Below are positions 35,005 through 44,521 of a stretch of 64,000 bases of DNA, piece after piece (within the stretch, counting starts at the first letter, position 1; each line of letters starts with the position of its first letter). The notes beneath the pieces were generated by a model, which was not told where the DNA came from, made no database searches, and saw only the letters and a list, made by a program, of their open reading frames with translations. The translations under genes were made by a program, and so were the position numbers. The stretch is from JAODBJ01 sp963782465. Its GTDB lineage: Bacteria; Actinomycetota; Acidimicrobiia; IMCC26256; PALSA-610. The stretch lies in the NCBI GenBank assembly GCA_963782465.1, contig CAWAJR010000006.1, forward strand, positions 558,001 through 622,000. Reading direction: 5' to 3'.

Positions 35005-36108
35005 GTGACCGGCCCTTCGATCGCAGTGCTCGGCGGCGGCCAGCTCGGCCGCATGCTGGCGCTCGCGGGCGTGCCCCTCGGTGTGTCGTTCCGGTTCCTC
35101 GACCCGTCTCCCGACGCGACCGCCGGCGCGCTCGGCCCACTCACCGTCGCGCCGTTCACCGATCTCGGCACGGTCGAGACGTTCGCCGGCGGCGCGAGCG
35201 TCGTCACCTACGAGTGGGAAGGCGTCCCTGCGGCGACGGCCAGGCACGCGGCCGGATCGGCGACGGTGCGGCCCGACGATCGGGCGCTGGTCGCGTCGCA
35301 GGATCGCCTGGTCGAGAAGGACACCCTGCGATCGTTGGGCGTCGCGACGGCGCCCTACGCCGCGGTCGATGATCGCAACGGCCTCGACCGGGCGCTGCGC
35401 GAGTTGGGCATGCCCGCGGTGTGCAAGACCCGCACCGGTGGTTACGACGGCAAGGGCCAGGCGGTGCTGCGCAGCGCTGCCGATGTCGACGCGGCGTGGG
35501 CCGCGCTGGGGGGCGTGCCGCTCATCCTCGAGGCGTTCATCCCTTTCACCCGCGAACTGTCGGTCCTCGGCGTTCGCACGCGCGAGGGCGCGTTCGCGGC
35601 GTGGCCGGTCGTCGAGAACCACCATGCGGGCGGGATCCTCCGGCTGAGCCGAGCGCCGGCACCCGGCATCGACGCGGCGCTGCAACGGCGGGCCGAGGCG
35701 TGCATCCGGCCGCTCCTCGACGCGCTCGACTACGTCGGCGTCGCGTGCGTGGAACTGTTCGAGACCGAATCCGGCCTCCTGGCGAACGAGTGGGCGCCGC
35801 GGGTGCACAACTCCGGTCACTGGACGATCGAAGGGGCGGTGACGAGCCAGTTCGAAAACCATGTACGAGCGGTGCTCGGGTGGCCTATCGGGTCGGTGGA
35901 GACCGTCGGCGTGAGCGCGATGGTGAATTGCATCGGCGCGATGCCCACCGCGGATGCGGTGCTCGCGGTCGACGGCGCGCACTTGCACGACTACGGCAAG
36001 GCCCCGCGCGCCGGGCGCAAGGTCGGGCACGTCACCCTCACCGCCACCGACGCTTCCGAGCTCGACGCCCGCGTCGCGCGGGTCCAGGCGCTCCTGCCCG
36101 GCTCGTGA
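35005..36108 (+). CDS. purK: 5-(carboxyamino)imidazole ribonucleotide synthase
   Basis: A 367-residue ATP-grasp enzyme of purine synthesis making N5-CAIR from AIR, bicarbonate and ATP. It has SIAVLGGGQLGRMLALAGVP at the start, KTRTGGYDGKGQAVL (ATP loop), FIPFTRELSVLGVR and NEWAPRVHNSGHWTIEGAVT with the metal-binding residues. The GTG at 35005 is supported by a TACGGT box at 34992-34997, 7 bases upstream (leaderless). purE is not next to it. The stop overlaps the metallopeptidase GTG in GTGA. Confidence 0.93.
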   Translation: MTGPSIAVLGGGQLGRMLALAGVPLGVSFRFLDPSPDATAGALGPLTVAPFTDLGTVETFAGGASVVTYEWEGVPAATARHAAGSATVRPDDRALVASQDRLVEKDTLRSLGVATAPYAAVDDRNGLDRALRELGMPAVCKTRTGGYDGKGQAVLRSAADVDAAWAALGGVPLILEAFIPFTRELSVLGVRTREGAFAAWPVVENHHAGGILRLSRAPAPGIDAALQRRAEACIRPLLDALDYVGVACVELFETESGLLANEWAPRVHNSGHWTIEGAVTSQFENHVRAVLGWPIGSVETVGVSAMVNCIGAMPTADAVLAVDGAHLHDYGKAPRAGRKVGHVTLTATDASELDARVARVQALLPGS

Positions 36109-37650
36109 CGGGCGAGGCGACGGACCACGTCCCAGGCCCGGCCGCGCCGTGGGCGCCGCCGCGCCCGCCGCGGTCGAGGACGCGCACGGTCGTGCTCGTC
36201 GGTGTGGTCGTGGTCGCGCTCGCCGCCGGCGCGGCGGGGTGGCTCATCCGGGGCGCCCGGCGCGAACCGGCCGGCACCGCGGCCGCACCGACCAGCGCCG
36301 CTCCCGCGAGCACGACGACGTCGACGACGTCGCCGGCCGACCCGCTCGGCGGTCTCCTCGGTGGTGGGCTCGGCGAGCTGACGAACGACCCGGTCCGCCT
36401 GGCCAAATGTTTCGGTGCCGACATCGGCGCCTTGCTGGGCGGGGCGAAGCACGACATCCCGAGCACCGACGCGAACGCGCAGTACGGCGCGCTGGTGAAG
36501 TGGGTGCAGCACGATCGCGGCCTCACCTTCACGCACGTTCCCACGCCGACCTACGTGACCGCTCGGCAGATGGAACGGCGAGTCGGCGCGCAGGTGCTGC
36601 ACGACTTCACGCCACGGACGGCCGCACTCGACCAGCAACTGTTCGTCGCGCTCGGCGTGGCGGAGCCGGGCACGGACTTGCGCCGGGAGTACGCCCAATT
36701 CGTCGGCGGTCAGGTTGCCGGCTACTACGACCCGGCGTCGGGTGCGATGGTGATCCTCGGCGACCCGCACCGGCCGCTCGACGCGAACGCTCTCACAACG
36801 GTCGCCCACGAACTCGAACACGCGCTCGCTGATCAGAACCTGCACCTTCCCCGCGACAGCGAAGCGACGCAGGCCGCCAGTTCCGACGGGCAGCTCGCCG
36901 CGACCGCGCTCGTCGAAGGTGATGCCACCGTCACCATGACCCAGTTCCAGTTCCAGGAAACGGATATTGCGAGCCTGCTGTCCGGTGGCGAGGGCGACAT
37001 CTCCGGCCAGTTGCAACAGCTGGGTGACGCGCCCCACTTCCTCGCCGACCAGTTGCTGTTCCCCTACCTCGAAGGGCTGAATTTCGTCTGCGCGCTCCGT
37101 GCCGGCCACGGTTGGCCCGCAGTGAACCGCGCGGTACGCGAAGCCGCCATCGACCAGCGCGCAGATCATGTTCCCGGAGCGCTACACGCGCGGCGAGGTG
37201 GCACAACCGGTCGGCTCGCTCGGCGGGCCCGGCACCGGCTGGCGTGAGGAACGCAGCCAGACCTTCGGCGCTGCGGATCTCATGTTCCTGTTCGAAGCAC
37301 CGGGCGACGACACGAACGCGGCGCTCTCCGACCCGATGGGCCGAGCGGCCGCGTGGGCGGGCGGCATCGTCACGCAATGGTCGATGGGCTCGGCAACCGC
37401 GACGGGTATCTCACTCGTGCAACGAGCAGGCGCCTCGACGTCGTTGTGCGACTCCGTCGCCGCCTGGTACGCGGCGACGCTCGACGTGCCGGCACCAACG
37501 CTCACCGGCCGAGCGACACGCACGTTCGTGTTCGCCGCCGCGCCCGGCCACCAGGCAGCGGAGCTGCAGTGCGCGGGGAACGACGTGCGCGTCGGGATCG
37601 CACCCGACGCGGCCACCGCGACGGCAATCGCGAACACCGGCTCGGGCTAG
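36105..37650 (+). CDS. membrane-anchored zinc metallopeptidase (frameshifted in this sequence)
   Basis: A protein of about 515 residues. A proline-rich cytoplasmic start and membrane anchor (about 25-45) are followed by a Thr/Ser/Pro linker and the protease domain with TTVAHELEHALADQN (HExxH zinc motif) and ALVEGDATVTMTQFQ (glutamate ligand helix). The frame breaks at 37133-37134 (one extra G). Removing it gives AYAKPPSTSAQIMFPERYTRGE, the family continuation. The second part runs to 37650. An indel error is the likelier cause. The stop overlaps that of the convergent CoA-transferase gene in the four bases CTAG. Confidence 0.8.
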
Positions 37651-38785
37651 GCGATCGCCTTCGCGTCGCGCAGCTTGGCGATCTCGCCGGCGTCGAAGCC
37701 CCAGTCGGCGAGCGCTTCGTCGGTGTGCTGGCCGGGCCACGGTGCATCCCGTTCGATCTCGGCACCGGTTCGGCTGAAACGCGGCGCCGGTGCGGGTTGC
37801 GGCACGCCGCCGCGTTCGATCACCGTCTGGCGCGCCACGAGGTGCGGGTTCGTCGTCGCTTCGCTCATCGTGAGCACCGGTGCGAAACACGCGTCACTGC
37901 CTTCGAAAACCTTCGTCCACTCGTCGCGCGTCTTCGTCTTGAACAGGTTCGTGAACGTTTCCCGCAGGACCGGCCAGCCACTGCGGTCCATCTGCGCGGG
38001 GAGGTTCGCGTCTTCGAGGCCGAGCCGCTGGACCAGCTCCGCGTAGAACTGCGGTTCGAGCGACCCGAGCGACACGAACTTGCCGTCTTTCGTCTCGTAC
38101 GTGTCGTAGAAGGGTGCGCCGGTGTCGAGCACGTTCGATCCCAAGTGCTCGTCCCAGAAGCCGATCTGCTTCAGGCCCCACATCATCGTCATGAGGATGG
38201 CGGTCCCGTCGACCATCGCGGCGTCGATCACCTGGCCCCGGCCCGACGTGCGGGCTTCGAGCAGGCCGCAGACCACCCCGAAGGCGAGGAACATCCCGCC
38301 GCCGCCGAAGTCGCCGACGAGGTTGATCGGCGGGGTGGGCTTGGCGCCCGCGCGGCCGAAATGCGCGAGCGCGCCGGCGAGCGCGATGTAGTTGATGTCG
38401 TGCCCGGCGGCTTGGGCCAGCGGGCCGTCCTGGCCCCATCCGGTCATGCGGCCGTAGACGAGCCTCGGGTTGCGGGCGAGGCAGGTATCGGCGCCGAGGC
38501 CGAGGCGGTCGGTGACGCCGGGCCGGAAGCCTTCGATCAACGCGTCAGCCTGCTCGACCAACCGCAGCACGGTCTCGGCGCCGTCGGGGTTCTTCAGGTC
38601 GACACCGATCGACCGGCGGCCGCGGTAGAGCGGTTCGAGGTTCGGTTTCGAGAAGTCGCCGGTCACCTGCTGGGCGCGGTCGACCCGCACGATGTCGGCG
38701 CCCATGTCGGAGAGCAGCATGCCCGCGAAGGGCCCGGCCCGATGCCGGCCAGTTCGATGATCTTCACCCCGTGCAGCGGTCCCAC
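37647..38785 (-). CDS. CoA-transferase family III (alpha-methylacyl-CoA racemase type), frameshifted
   Basis: About 379 residues. The start VGPLHGVKIIELAGIGPGP is followed by a one-base loss in the GGGCCC stretch (38730-38736). The frame resumes FAGMLLSDMGADIVRVDRA, which is the usual junction. It continues YRGRRSIGVDLKNPDG, GHDINYIALAGALAHFGRAG and PPINLVGDFGGGGMFLAFGV, with the family's catalytic Asp/His region. Racemases of this kind invert 2-methylacyl-CoA in branched-chain or sterol side-chain degradation. The single indel in an intact gene suggests a sequence error. Confidence 0.82.
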
Positions 38786-38874
38786 ACCCGACTCCTCGAC
38801 GACGACCGGAACGCCGTCACCCTAGGCGGCACCTGACAGAGGAGTCAGTTTGAGCCCGCCTCTCCGCCACCCAC

Positions 38875-38930
38875 CCGAACCTGCGTCAGTTTCGGTACCT
38901 GACAACGGCAAAACTGACGCAGGTTCGGGA
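38875..38930. repeat. perfect 19-bp inverted repeat
   Basis: Arms 38875-38893 (CCCGAACCTGCGTCAGTTT) and 38912-38930 pair without error around an 18-base loop. Partial pairing goes on outside in GC-rich flanks (CCCGCC upstream, GGGGCGGG downstream). A second copy of CACCTGACA/TACCTGACA occurs at 38831 and in the loop (38897). It lies 22 bases after the stop of the SMP-30 gene and before the CoA-transferase gene on the same strand, so it would serve well as a terminator between them. A family distinct from the double palindromes. Confidence 0.9.
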
Positions 38931-38951
38931 GGGGCGGGAGCCGCGCGAGGG

Positions 38952-39875
38952 TCAGAAGTTGAGGCGCAGCCCGGGTCGCGGCCACTCGAACGACACCAAA
39001 CGTCCGGTGGCGGAGCACGTCGCGAACGCGGTGCGCAAGCCGTCGCCGCCGAAGCACACGTTGGTGACCATCGGGTCGCCGAGCAACACCTGGTCGAGCA
39101 CTTCGCCTTCGGGCGAGATCACCGTCAGGGCGCCGGTGACGAGCGTGCCGACCACGACGTTGCCGTCGGCGTCGATGCCGAGCGAATCGAACAGCTGCAT
39201 CCCGGGAAGCCCGCACAGCAATTCGCCGCCGGCGCCCAGCGCCGGGTTCGGGATGTCGACCTGGCCCGGGGCGGTGACGTTCCACGTGTACACGCGACCA
39301 AGGTGCGTTTCGGCGACGTAGAGCCGCGACCCGTCGGGCGACAGGCCGATGCCGTTCGGCGCGTCGAGCGGGTAGATCGCCTCGGTGATCGCGCCGCCGT
39401 CGGGTTGCGCGTAGTAGACGCCACCGTGGGGGCGGTCGCGCTCGCGGTTGCGGCTGTGGTCGGTGAACCACATCCCGCCCGCGGCGTCGAACACGATGTC
39501 GTTGGGACCGATGAGTGGATGGCCGTCGCATTCGGTGTAGAGCACCTTGACCTCACCGCTCGCGAGGTCGACCCGCTCGATGCGCCCCCCGGAGTGATGG
39601 GGCGGCAGGCCCGTCGCGGGGATGGTCATGCCGAGTACGTCGTGGAAGTCCCAGCCGCCGCTGTTGCACACGTACACCGCGCCGTCGGGGCCGATCGCGA
39701 GCCCGTTGGGGCTGCCTCCCGGCGCGGCGACCACGTCGACGGTGCCGTCGGGGTGCACCCGGTCGACGGTCCCCCGCTTCAGTTCCACGCACAGCAGCGT
39801 GCCGTCGGGCATCCATACGGGCCCTTCGGGGAACTGCAGGCCGGTCGCGACTTCGTCGATCTTGGGCTCGGACAT
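38952..39875 (-). CDS. SMP-30/gluconolactonase family lactonase
   Basis: A 307-residue six-bladed propeller: EGPVWMPDGTLLCVELKRGT, GSPNGLAIGPDGAVYVCNSG, GPNDIVFDAAGGMWFTDHSR and DAPNGIGLSPDGSRLYVAET. The glutamate after the first blade and the Asn/Asp of PNDIVFD and PNGIGLSPDG match the calcium-binding set of the family, which opens sugar or other lactones. It is divergent from the DUF7064 gene across an operator-like palindrome. Confidence 0.88.
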   Translation of the reverse strand: MSEPKIDEVATGLQFPEGPVWMPDGTLLCVELKRGTVDRVHPDGTVDVVAAPGGSPNGLAIGPDGAVYVCNSGGWDFHDVLGMTIPATGLPPHHSGGRIERVDLASGEVKVLYTECDGHPLIGPNDIVFDAAGGMWFTDHSRNRERDRPHGGVYYAQPDGGAITEAIYPLDAPNGIGLSPDGSRLYVAETHLGRVYTWNVTAPGQVDIPNPALGAGGELLCGLPGMQLFDSLGIDADGNVVVGTLVTGALTVISPEGEVLDQVLLGDPMVTNVCFGGDGLRTAFATCSATGRLVSFEWPRPGLRLNF

Positions 39876-39895
39876 GAACGGGATCGTGCTCGCGC

Positions 39896-39911
39896 TTGAC
39901 CGGACGGTCAA
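39896..39911. promoter_or_regulatory. operator-like palindrome, site 1
   Basis: TTGACCGGACGGTCAA, with 7-bp arms around GA. It lies between the divergent starts of the SMP-30 gene (39875) and the DUF7064 gene (39933). An almost identical site is at 58970. The size and symmetry suit a TetR-type repressor dimer. Confidence 0.65.
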
Positions 39912-39932
39912 GGCCGCGCCACGGTGGGCACC

Positions 39933-40952
39933 ATGGTCCGCATCCGTTTGGAAACCCAAGACGAGTACATGCATGCGCTCGAGCACGCATCGAACTTCAA
40001 CGAATCGATGTACTTCAACGGTTTCGACCCCGAGTCGCGAGTCGGTTGCTTCGTGCGGCTCGGGAACCGCGCCAACGAGGGCTACGCCGAGCTGACCGCG
40101 TGCGTGTACCTGCCCGACGGGCGGGTCGCGTTCATGTTCCAGCGCCCGGAGATCCACAACAACGACGCGTTCGACGCCGGCGGCATGCGCTTCGATGTCG
40201 TGACACCGTTCGAAGCGTTGCGCACGACCTACGACGGGAAGGTCGCGCTCCTCACCGATCCGCTGCAAATGGCCGACCCTCGCCGAGCGTTCACCGAGAA
40301 CCCGTGGGTCGACGCGCACATCGAATGCACGCATCGGGGCGTGTCGCCCATGTACGGGGGCGAACCGGTGAACGACGACGGCACCCCCCTCGCCGAGGAC
40401 TATTCCGGTGGCTTCGCTCGCGGGCACTACGAGCAGCACATGGCGGTGTCGGGAACCGTGCGCGTCGGCGACGAGGAGTGGCCACTGCAAGGGTTCGGGC
40501 TCCGCGACCATTCGTGGGGCCCACGCTTTTGGCAGGCACCGTGGTGGTACCGCTGGTTGACCGCGAATTTCGGTGCCGACTTCGGTTTCGTCGCGTCGGT
40601 CGTCACCTCGCGCGACGGCAAGCAACGCATCGGGGGCATGGTCCTCGCCGACGGCGCGTACGACCACATCACGCACGCCCAGATCGACACCACGTGGGAA
40701 GGCGACGACATCTATCACCGCGCGCTGCGGCTGCACGCGACGACCGCCGCCGGTCGCGACTACGAGGTCACCGGCAAGGTGATGAACTTGATCCCGTTGC
40801 GCAACCGGCGGACGACGCCCGACGGCGAGAAACTGCTGACCCGCATCTCCGAAGGTCTCACGGAATGGACCTGCGAAGGGCGAACCGGCTACGGCCTCTC
40901 GGAATATCTCGATCAGATCGTCGACGGCCGACCGGTCGGTTCGCTCGTCTGA
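39933..40952 (+). CDS. DUF7064/CrtC-AttH-like protein, possible lipid or steroid enzyme
   Basis: A 339-residue protein. Its hallmark is FGLRDHSWGPRFWQ near residue 190, seen in lipocalin-like proteins of the AttH/CrtC group; EDYSGGFARGHYEQHMAVSG precedes it. The biochemical role is unknown. In actinobacteria such genes often accompany lipid or steroid genes, which fits the lactonase next door. The ATG at 39933 is preferred to a GTG three codons earlier. Its last 40 bases overlap the convergent asparagine-synthase-like gene. Confidence 0.7.
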   Translation: MVRIRLETQDEYMHALEHASNFNESMYFNGFDPESRVGCFVRLGNRANEGYAELTACVYLPDGRVAFMFQRPEIHNNDAFDAGGMRFDVVTPFEALRTTYDGKVALLTDPLQMADPRRAFTENPWVDAHIECTHRGVSPMYGGEPVNDDGTPLAEDYSGGFARGHYEQHMAVSGTVRVGDEEWPLQGFGLRDHSWGPRFWQAPWWYRWLTANFGADFGFVASVVTSRDGKQRIGGMVLADGAYDHITHAQIDTTWEGDDIYHRALRLHATTAAGRDYEVTGKVMNLIPLRNRRTTPDGEKLLTRISEGLTEWTCEGRTGYGLSEYLDQIVDGRPVGSLV

Positions 40953-42676
40953 TCGCTCCACACACGCGCCGCGTGGTCGGCAGTGCCCTGCACGGTGAGC
41001 GCGCCCGCGAGCAGGTGCTGGAACACCCATTCACCCGAGCGCGCATCGAGCACTGCGGCCCGAACGCCTTCGGCCCGGAGCAGATCGACGGTGATCTCGT
41101 CGAGACGTTCGAGCACTGCATCGCGGAACCGCCCATCGGTCAGGAACCAGTGGCGCAGCGGTGTGGGGCCGTGCTGCAAGGGCGGTGTGCGGCGCTGGCG
41201 CCCGCTGAAGCGTTTGACGAGCGGGAGGAGCCGCGTGAGGACGGCGCCGGAGACGGGCTGCGAGCGCCGCACCATCTCGAAACGCCGGAACTCGCGATCG
41301 GAGACCTCCATGCAACCGCCGACGCGACCGATCTTCGACAGCGGTTCGGCGCGGCCCGTGCACATGCGCCGAAGCATGTTCTTGTAGAGCACTTGGTCGA
41401 TACGGATCGACGACGGCGCGCCGAGGAAGAGGTCGACGAGGTCGTGGCCCGCGAGCGGCATCATCCAGCCGGCGCGCCGCTCGTAGACGCGGTACTCCAT
41501 GAAAACGAGATTGCGCTGGCGCTGCTCCTCGTTCCAGCGGTGCATCTGGCCGACACTGTCGGCGTCGGCGTCGAAGCCGGCAAGCGTCTCGTCGATGCTG
41601 ACGTGACGGAGCGCGCGGTAGTCGAGCCGCAGCGAGCGTGGGACCAACGTTTCGGATCGCCCGTAGGTGTAGTGGCGCGCGTATGTCATACGCCGCACGC
41701 CGGCCACATCGTTCGGGCCCCAGTTCAGCGGTACGACCTGTGACGAGAGGAACCCCGTATGGCCGGTGAGCACGACACCGTCGGCGGGCAGGGCGACGAA
41801 GCGCGCGCCGGTACCGCAGGTGAAGCGGGTCGTGATCCCGACCTCGTCGATCGCCTCGGCGAACGCGGATCGATCGGTGAACCAGTCGGTGAAGCCGTCG
41901 ACGGTGATCGGGGCGCGTTCGTACCGGAACCCGAGCACGTCGGCAACCTGGCGGGCGGTGCGCACATCCGGGTCGTCGGCCGCGCCGTACGACATCACGC
42001 GCGTGCGCGTCCGGCAGCGGGTCGCGAGGAGGGCCGCGAGGAACCGGGTGTCGACTCCGCCACTCAGCATCAACACTGCGTCGCGACCTCGGTCGATGCA
42101 GAACGCGTCGATGCGCGCCGCCACCGTGTCGAGCAGCGCGTCGAGACGGCGTTCGTAGCGCGAGGGTGCTTCGCGACCGTCCTCGTACCCGAGGTGCCAG
42201 TACTGCTCGGCCGAGGCGCGCGTGCCCGAAACCCGGATCACGGTCGCCGGGGGCACGGTGTGCACGTGCTCGATCAGCGTATGAGCGCCGACCGTGTAGC
42301 CGGTGCGCAACATGTCGACGACGCCGACCGCGTCGAGTGTCGGGCGGCGTGAAAGCGTCGCGACCACCGCCCAGGGATCACTGGACGCAACCGCGGGCCG
42401 GGTGAGTGGCTCCCGGTAGTAGAGCGGCACCGACCCGTACCGGTCGGTGACCAGCAGGGTCGCATCGTCGCGTTCGACAATGGCCGCGAAGGAGCCGTCG
42501 AGTCTCGACGCGGCGCGGGCGACGTCGCCGGCGCGCGCAAGGTGCGCACCGATCGCCCCGTCGAGCAGGAGGGCGTCGGGCGCACCGGCGACAAAGGCAT
42601 AGCCCGTCGACCAGATCTGTCCCGACGGCGGCGCGAACGAAGGTGCACGGCGCGACGTGAGCATCCTGACCGACAT
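40913..42676 (-). CDS. asparagine-synthase-like protein lacking the glutaminase cysteine
   Basis: A 587-residue protein. The C-terminal half has the PP-loop synthase motif LMLSGGVDTRFLAALL (about residue 205) and MSYGAADDPDVRTARQVADV. The N-terminal half is glutaminase-like (RLDGSFAAIVERDDATLLVT, DRYGSVPLYYR) but starts MSVRMLTSRRAP with no Cys at position 2. It therefore cannot draw ammonia from glutamine in the usual way. Cysteine-free relatives include beta-lactam synthetase and carbapenam synthetase, which form amide or lactam bonds. The true product is unknown, and no biosynthetic cluster surrounds it. Confidence 0.75.
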   Translation of the reverse strand: MSVRMLTSRRAPSFAPPSGQIWSTGYAFVAGAPDALLLDGAIGAHLARAGDVARAASRLDGSFAAIVERDDATLLVTDRYGSVPLYYREPLTRPAVASSDPWAVVATLSRRPTLDAVGVVDMLRTGYTVGAHTLIEHVHTVPPATVIRVSGTRASAEQYWHLGYEDGREAPSRYERRLDALLDTVAARIDAFCIDRGRDAVLMLSGGVDTRFLAALLATRCRTRTRVMSYGAADDPDVRTARQVADVLGFRYERAPITVDGFTDWFTDRSAFAEAIDEVGITTRFTCGTGARFVALPADGVVLTGHTGFLSSQVVPLNWGPNDVAGVRRMTYARHYTYGRSETLVPRSLRLDYRALRHVSIDETLAGFDADADSVGQMHRWNEEQRQRNLVFMEYRVYERRAGWMMPLAGHDLVDLFLGAPSSIRIDQVLYKNMLRRMCTGRAEPLSKIGRVGGCMEVSDREFRRFEMVRRSQPVSGAVLTRLLPLVKRFSGRQRRTPPLQHGPTPLRHWFLTDGRFRDAVLERLDEITVDLLRAEGVRAAVLDARSGEWVFQHLLAGALTVQGTADHAARVWSDQTSEPTGRPSTI

Positions 42677-42766
42677 CACGTCTGCTCCCCGTTACCGAGC
42701 CCGCCCCCGGTACCAACGCGACCGAACGGTAGCCGCCGAGTGCTGCGCCTCCGCGAACCCTCCGGC

Positions 42767-43408
42767 CTACAGGAGCAGCGGCCGCCCCGACGCGCCGGCC
42801 CGCTCGTGTTCCTCACGGTACGCGGCGACCTGGTCGACGGAGATCATCGCGACCCGATGTTCCTGCGCGAACAACTCGAGGTACGCGAAGCGTGCGGGCG
42901 AGCCGTCGTCGTGGAGCACCTCGCAGATGACGGCGACCGGCGGGAGCCCGGCCAGCCGAGCGAGGTCGACGGCCGCTTCCGTGTGGCCCCGGCGTTCGAG
43001 GACACCACCGGGCCGGGCCCGCAGCGGGAAGACGTGGCCCGGGCGCACGAAATCGCTCCCCTGGGAGCGGGGGTCGAGGACGCGCCGGATCGTGGTGGCA
43101 CGGTCGGCGGCCCCGATGCCGCTCCCTGCGGTGTGGTGATCGATCGTGACCCCGAACGCCGTGTCGCAGGTGGCGTGCTCGGGCGGGACCATCGGGTGGA
43201 TGCCGAGTTCGTCGAGCCGATTCGCGTCGCACGGCATGCACACGAGCCCACGCGCCCAGCGCAGCATGAAGTTGATCGCGTCGGGCGTCACCCACTCTGC
43301 CGCCATCGTGAGGTCGCCCTCGTTCTCGCGGTCTTCGTCGTCGACCACGAGCACCATTTCACCTCGCCGGATACGGCGGAGCGCCTCATCAATCGTCGTC
43401 AGCGGCAC
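42767..43408 (-). CDS. ribB: 3,4-dihydroxy-2-butanone-4-phosphate synthase
   Basis: A 213-residue stand-alone enzyme making the four-carbon unit of riboflavin from ribulose-5-phosphate. VVDDEDRENEGDLTMAAEWV carries the acidic metal ligands; INFMLRWARGLVCMPC and GHTEAAVDLARLAG are also typical. The substrate loop reads DHHTAGSGIGAADRATT, one or two residues longer than the common HTTGISAHDRA. No GTP cyclohydrolase II domain follows. GAAGGA lies 7 bases before the GTG at 43408. Confidence 0.88.
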   Translation of the reverse strand: MPLTTIDEALRRIRRGEMVLVVDDEDRENEGDLTMAAEWVTPDAINFMLRWARGLVCMPCDANRLDELGIHPMVPPEHATCDTAFGVTIDHHTAGSGIGAADRATTIRRVLDPRSQGSDFVRPGHVFPLRARPGGVLERRGHTEAAVDLARLAGLPPVAVICEVLHDDGSPARFAYLELFAQEHRVAMISVDQVAAYREEHERAGASGRPLLL

Positions 43409-43456
43409 GTCAGGTCCTTCCACAGTCGGGGATGTTCGGGGTGGCGCTCGTTCGCA

Positions 43457-44521
43457 TCACGCGCTCGCCCGGGGCATTGCCGGTTCGCGAGGCGACGCGT
43501 CGTTCCCTCCGCGCCGGTTGGGGATGGTGACCACCATGCGGCAGCCATGCGGGTCGCGTCGCTCGGGATGGATGTCGCCTCCGTGGAGGTCGACGATCCA
43601 TCGCGCGATCGCGAGGCCGAGACCCGCGCCGCCGTTGCGCGATGAGCGTGCGGAGTCGGCGCGGTAGAAACGTTCGAATACGCGCACGTTGTCGGCGTCG
43701 GGAATGCCGGGACCGTCGTCGCTGATCTCGATCTGCACCGCATTCCCGGCGTCGTGCGCGACAACACTGACCTTGCCACCGGACGGCGAGTGCCGCACCG
43801 CGTTCTCGACGAGGTTCGCAACCACCTGGTGTAGGCGCTCCGGATCGGCATCGAGGACGAGGTCATCCGGTTCGACTTCGACGCTCAGGTTCACGTTCGG
43901 CGACTGCAATCGCAGTTCGCGTACTGCATCGCGCAACATGGGTTCGACGTCGAACTCGCGCAGGTCGAGTGGCACCGCGCCCGATTCGAGCCGCGAGAGA
44001 TCAAGCAATTGCTGCACCAGCCGGCCCAGCCGTTCGACCTGCGCGAGCATCGTGTGCAGCGTCTCCGGGTCGGGCTCCTCGACGCCGTCGATGATGTTCT
44101 CGAGCTTGGCCTGCAGCGCGGTGATGGGCGTGCGGAGCTCGTGGCTCACGTTCGCGACCAGGTCGCGGCGCAGCCGGTCGGTCTCGGCGAGCTCCGCGGC
44201 CATCTGGTTGAAGGCACGAGCGAGTGAACCGATCTCGTCGCGCGAGGTCGCCCGCACGCGCGACGAGAAGTCACCCCGGGCCATTGCCTCGGTGGCCTGC
44301 GCCATGTCTCGCAGTGGAGATGTCATGCCACGGGCAAGGAACCACACGATCGTGAGCGACAACGAACCGGCAACGATCCCGCTGATCGAAGGCCATACAC
44401 CGATACGCACGAGGAACCAGAAGGTGACGACGGTGATCGCGACCGCCGCGAGGATCACGACGCTCGCCTTCAATTTGAGGGTGGGCAACCATTCGAGCGG
44501 CCGGTCCGGCGGCCGCCTCAC
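43457..44521 (-). CDS. sensor histidine kinase with HAMP domain
   Basis: A 354-residue kinase with two membrane spans close together (about 20-40 and 45-63), so almost no outside sensor. HAMP follows (about 63-115), then HisKA with VANVSHELRTPITALQ (H127) and an ATPase domain with NLVENAVRHSPSGGK, DDGPGIPD and GAGLGLAIARWIVDLHGG. It probably senses the membrane or a partner protein. It is translationally coupled to its response regulator (GTGA). Confidence 0.92.
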   Translation of the reverse strand: MRRPPDRPLEWLPTLKLKASVVILAAVAITVVTFWFLVRIGVWPSISGIVAGSLSLTIVWFLARGMTSPLRDMAQATEAMARGDFSSRVRATSRDEIGSLARAFNQMAAELAETDRLRRDLVANVSHELRTPITALQAKLENIIDGVEEPDPETLHTMLAQVERLGRLVQQLLDLSRLESGAVPLDLREFDVEPMLRDAVRELRLQSPNVNLSVEVEPDDLVLDADPERLHQVVANLVENAVRHSPSGGKVSVVAHDAGNAVQIEISDDGPGIPDADNVRVFERFYRADSARSSRNGGAGLGLAIARWIVDLHGGDIHPERRDPHGCRMVVTIPNRRGGNDASPREPAMPRASA

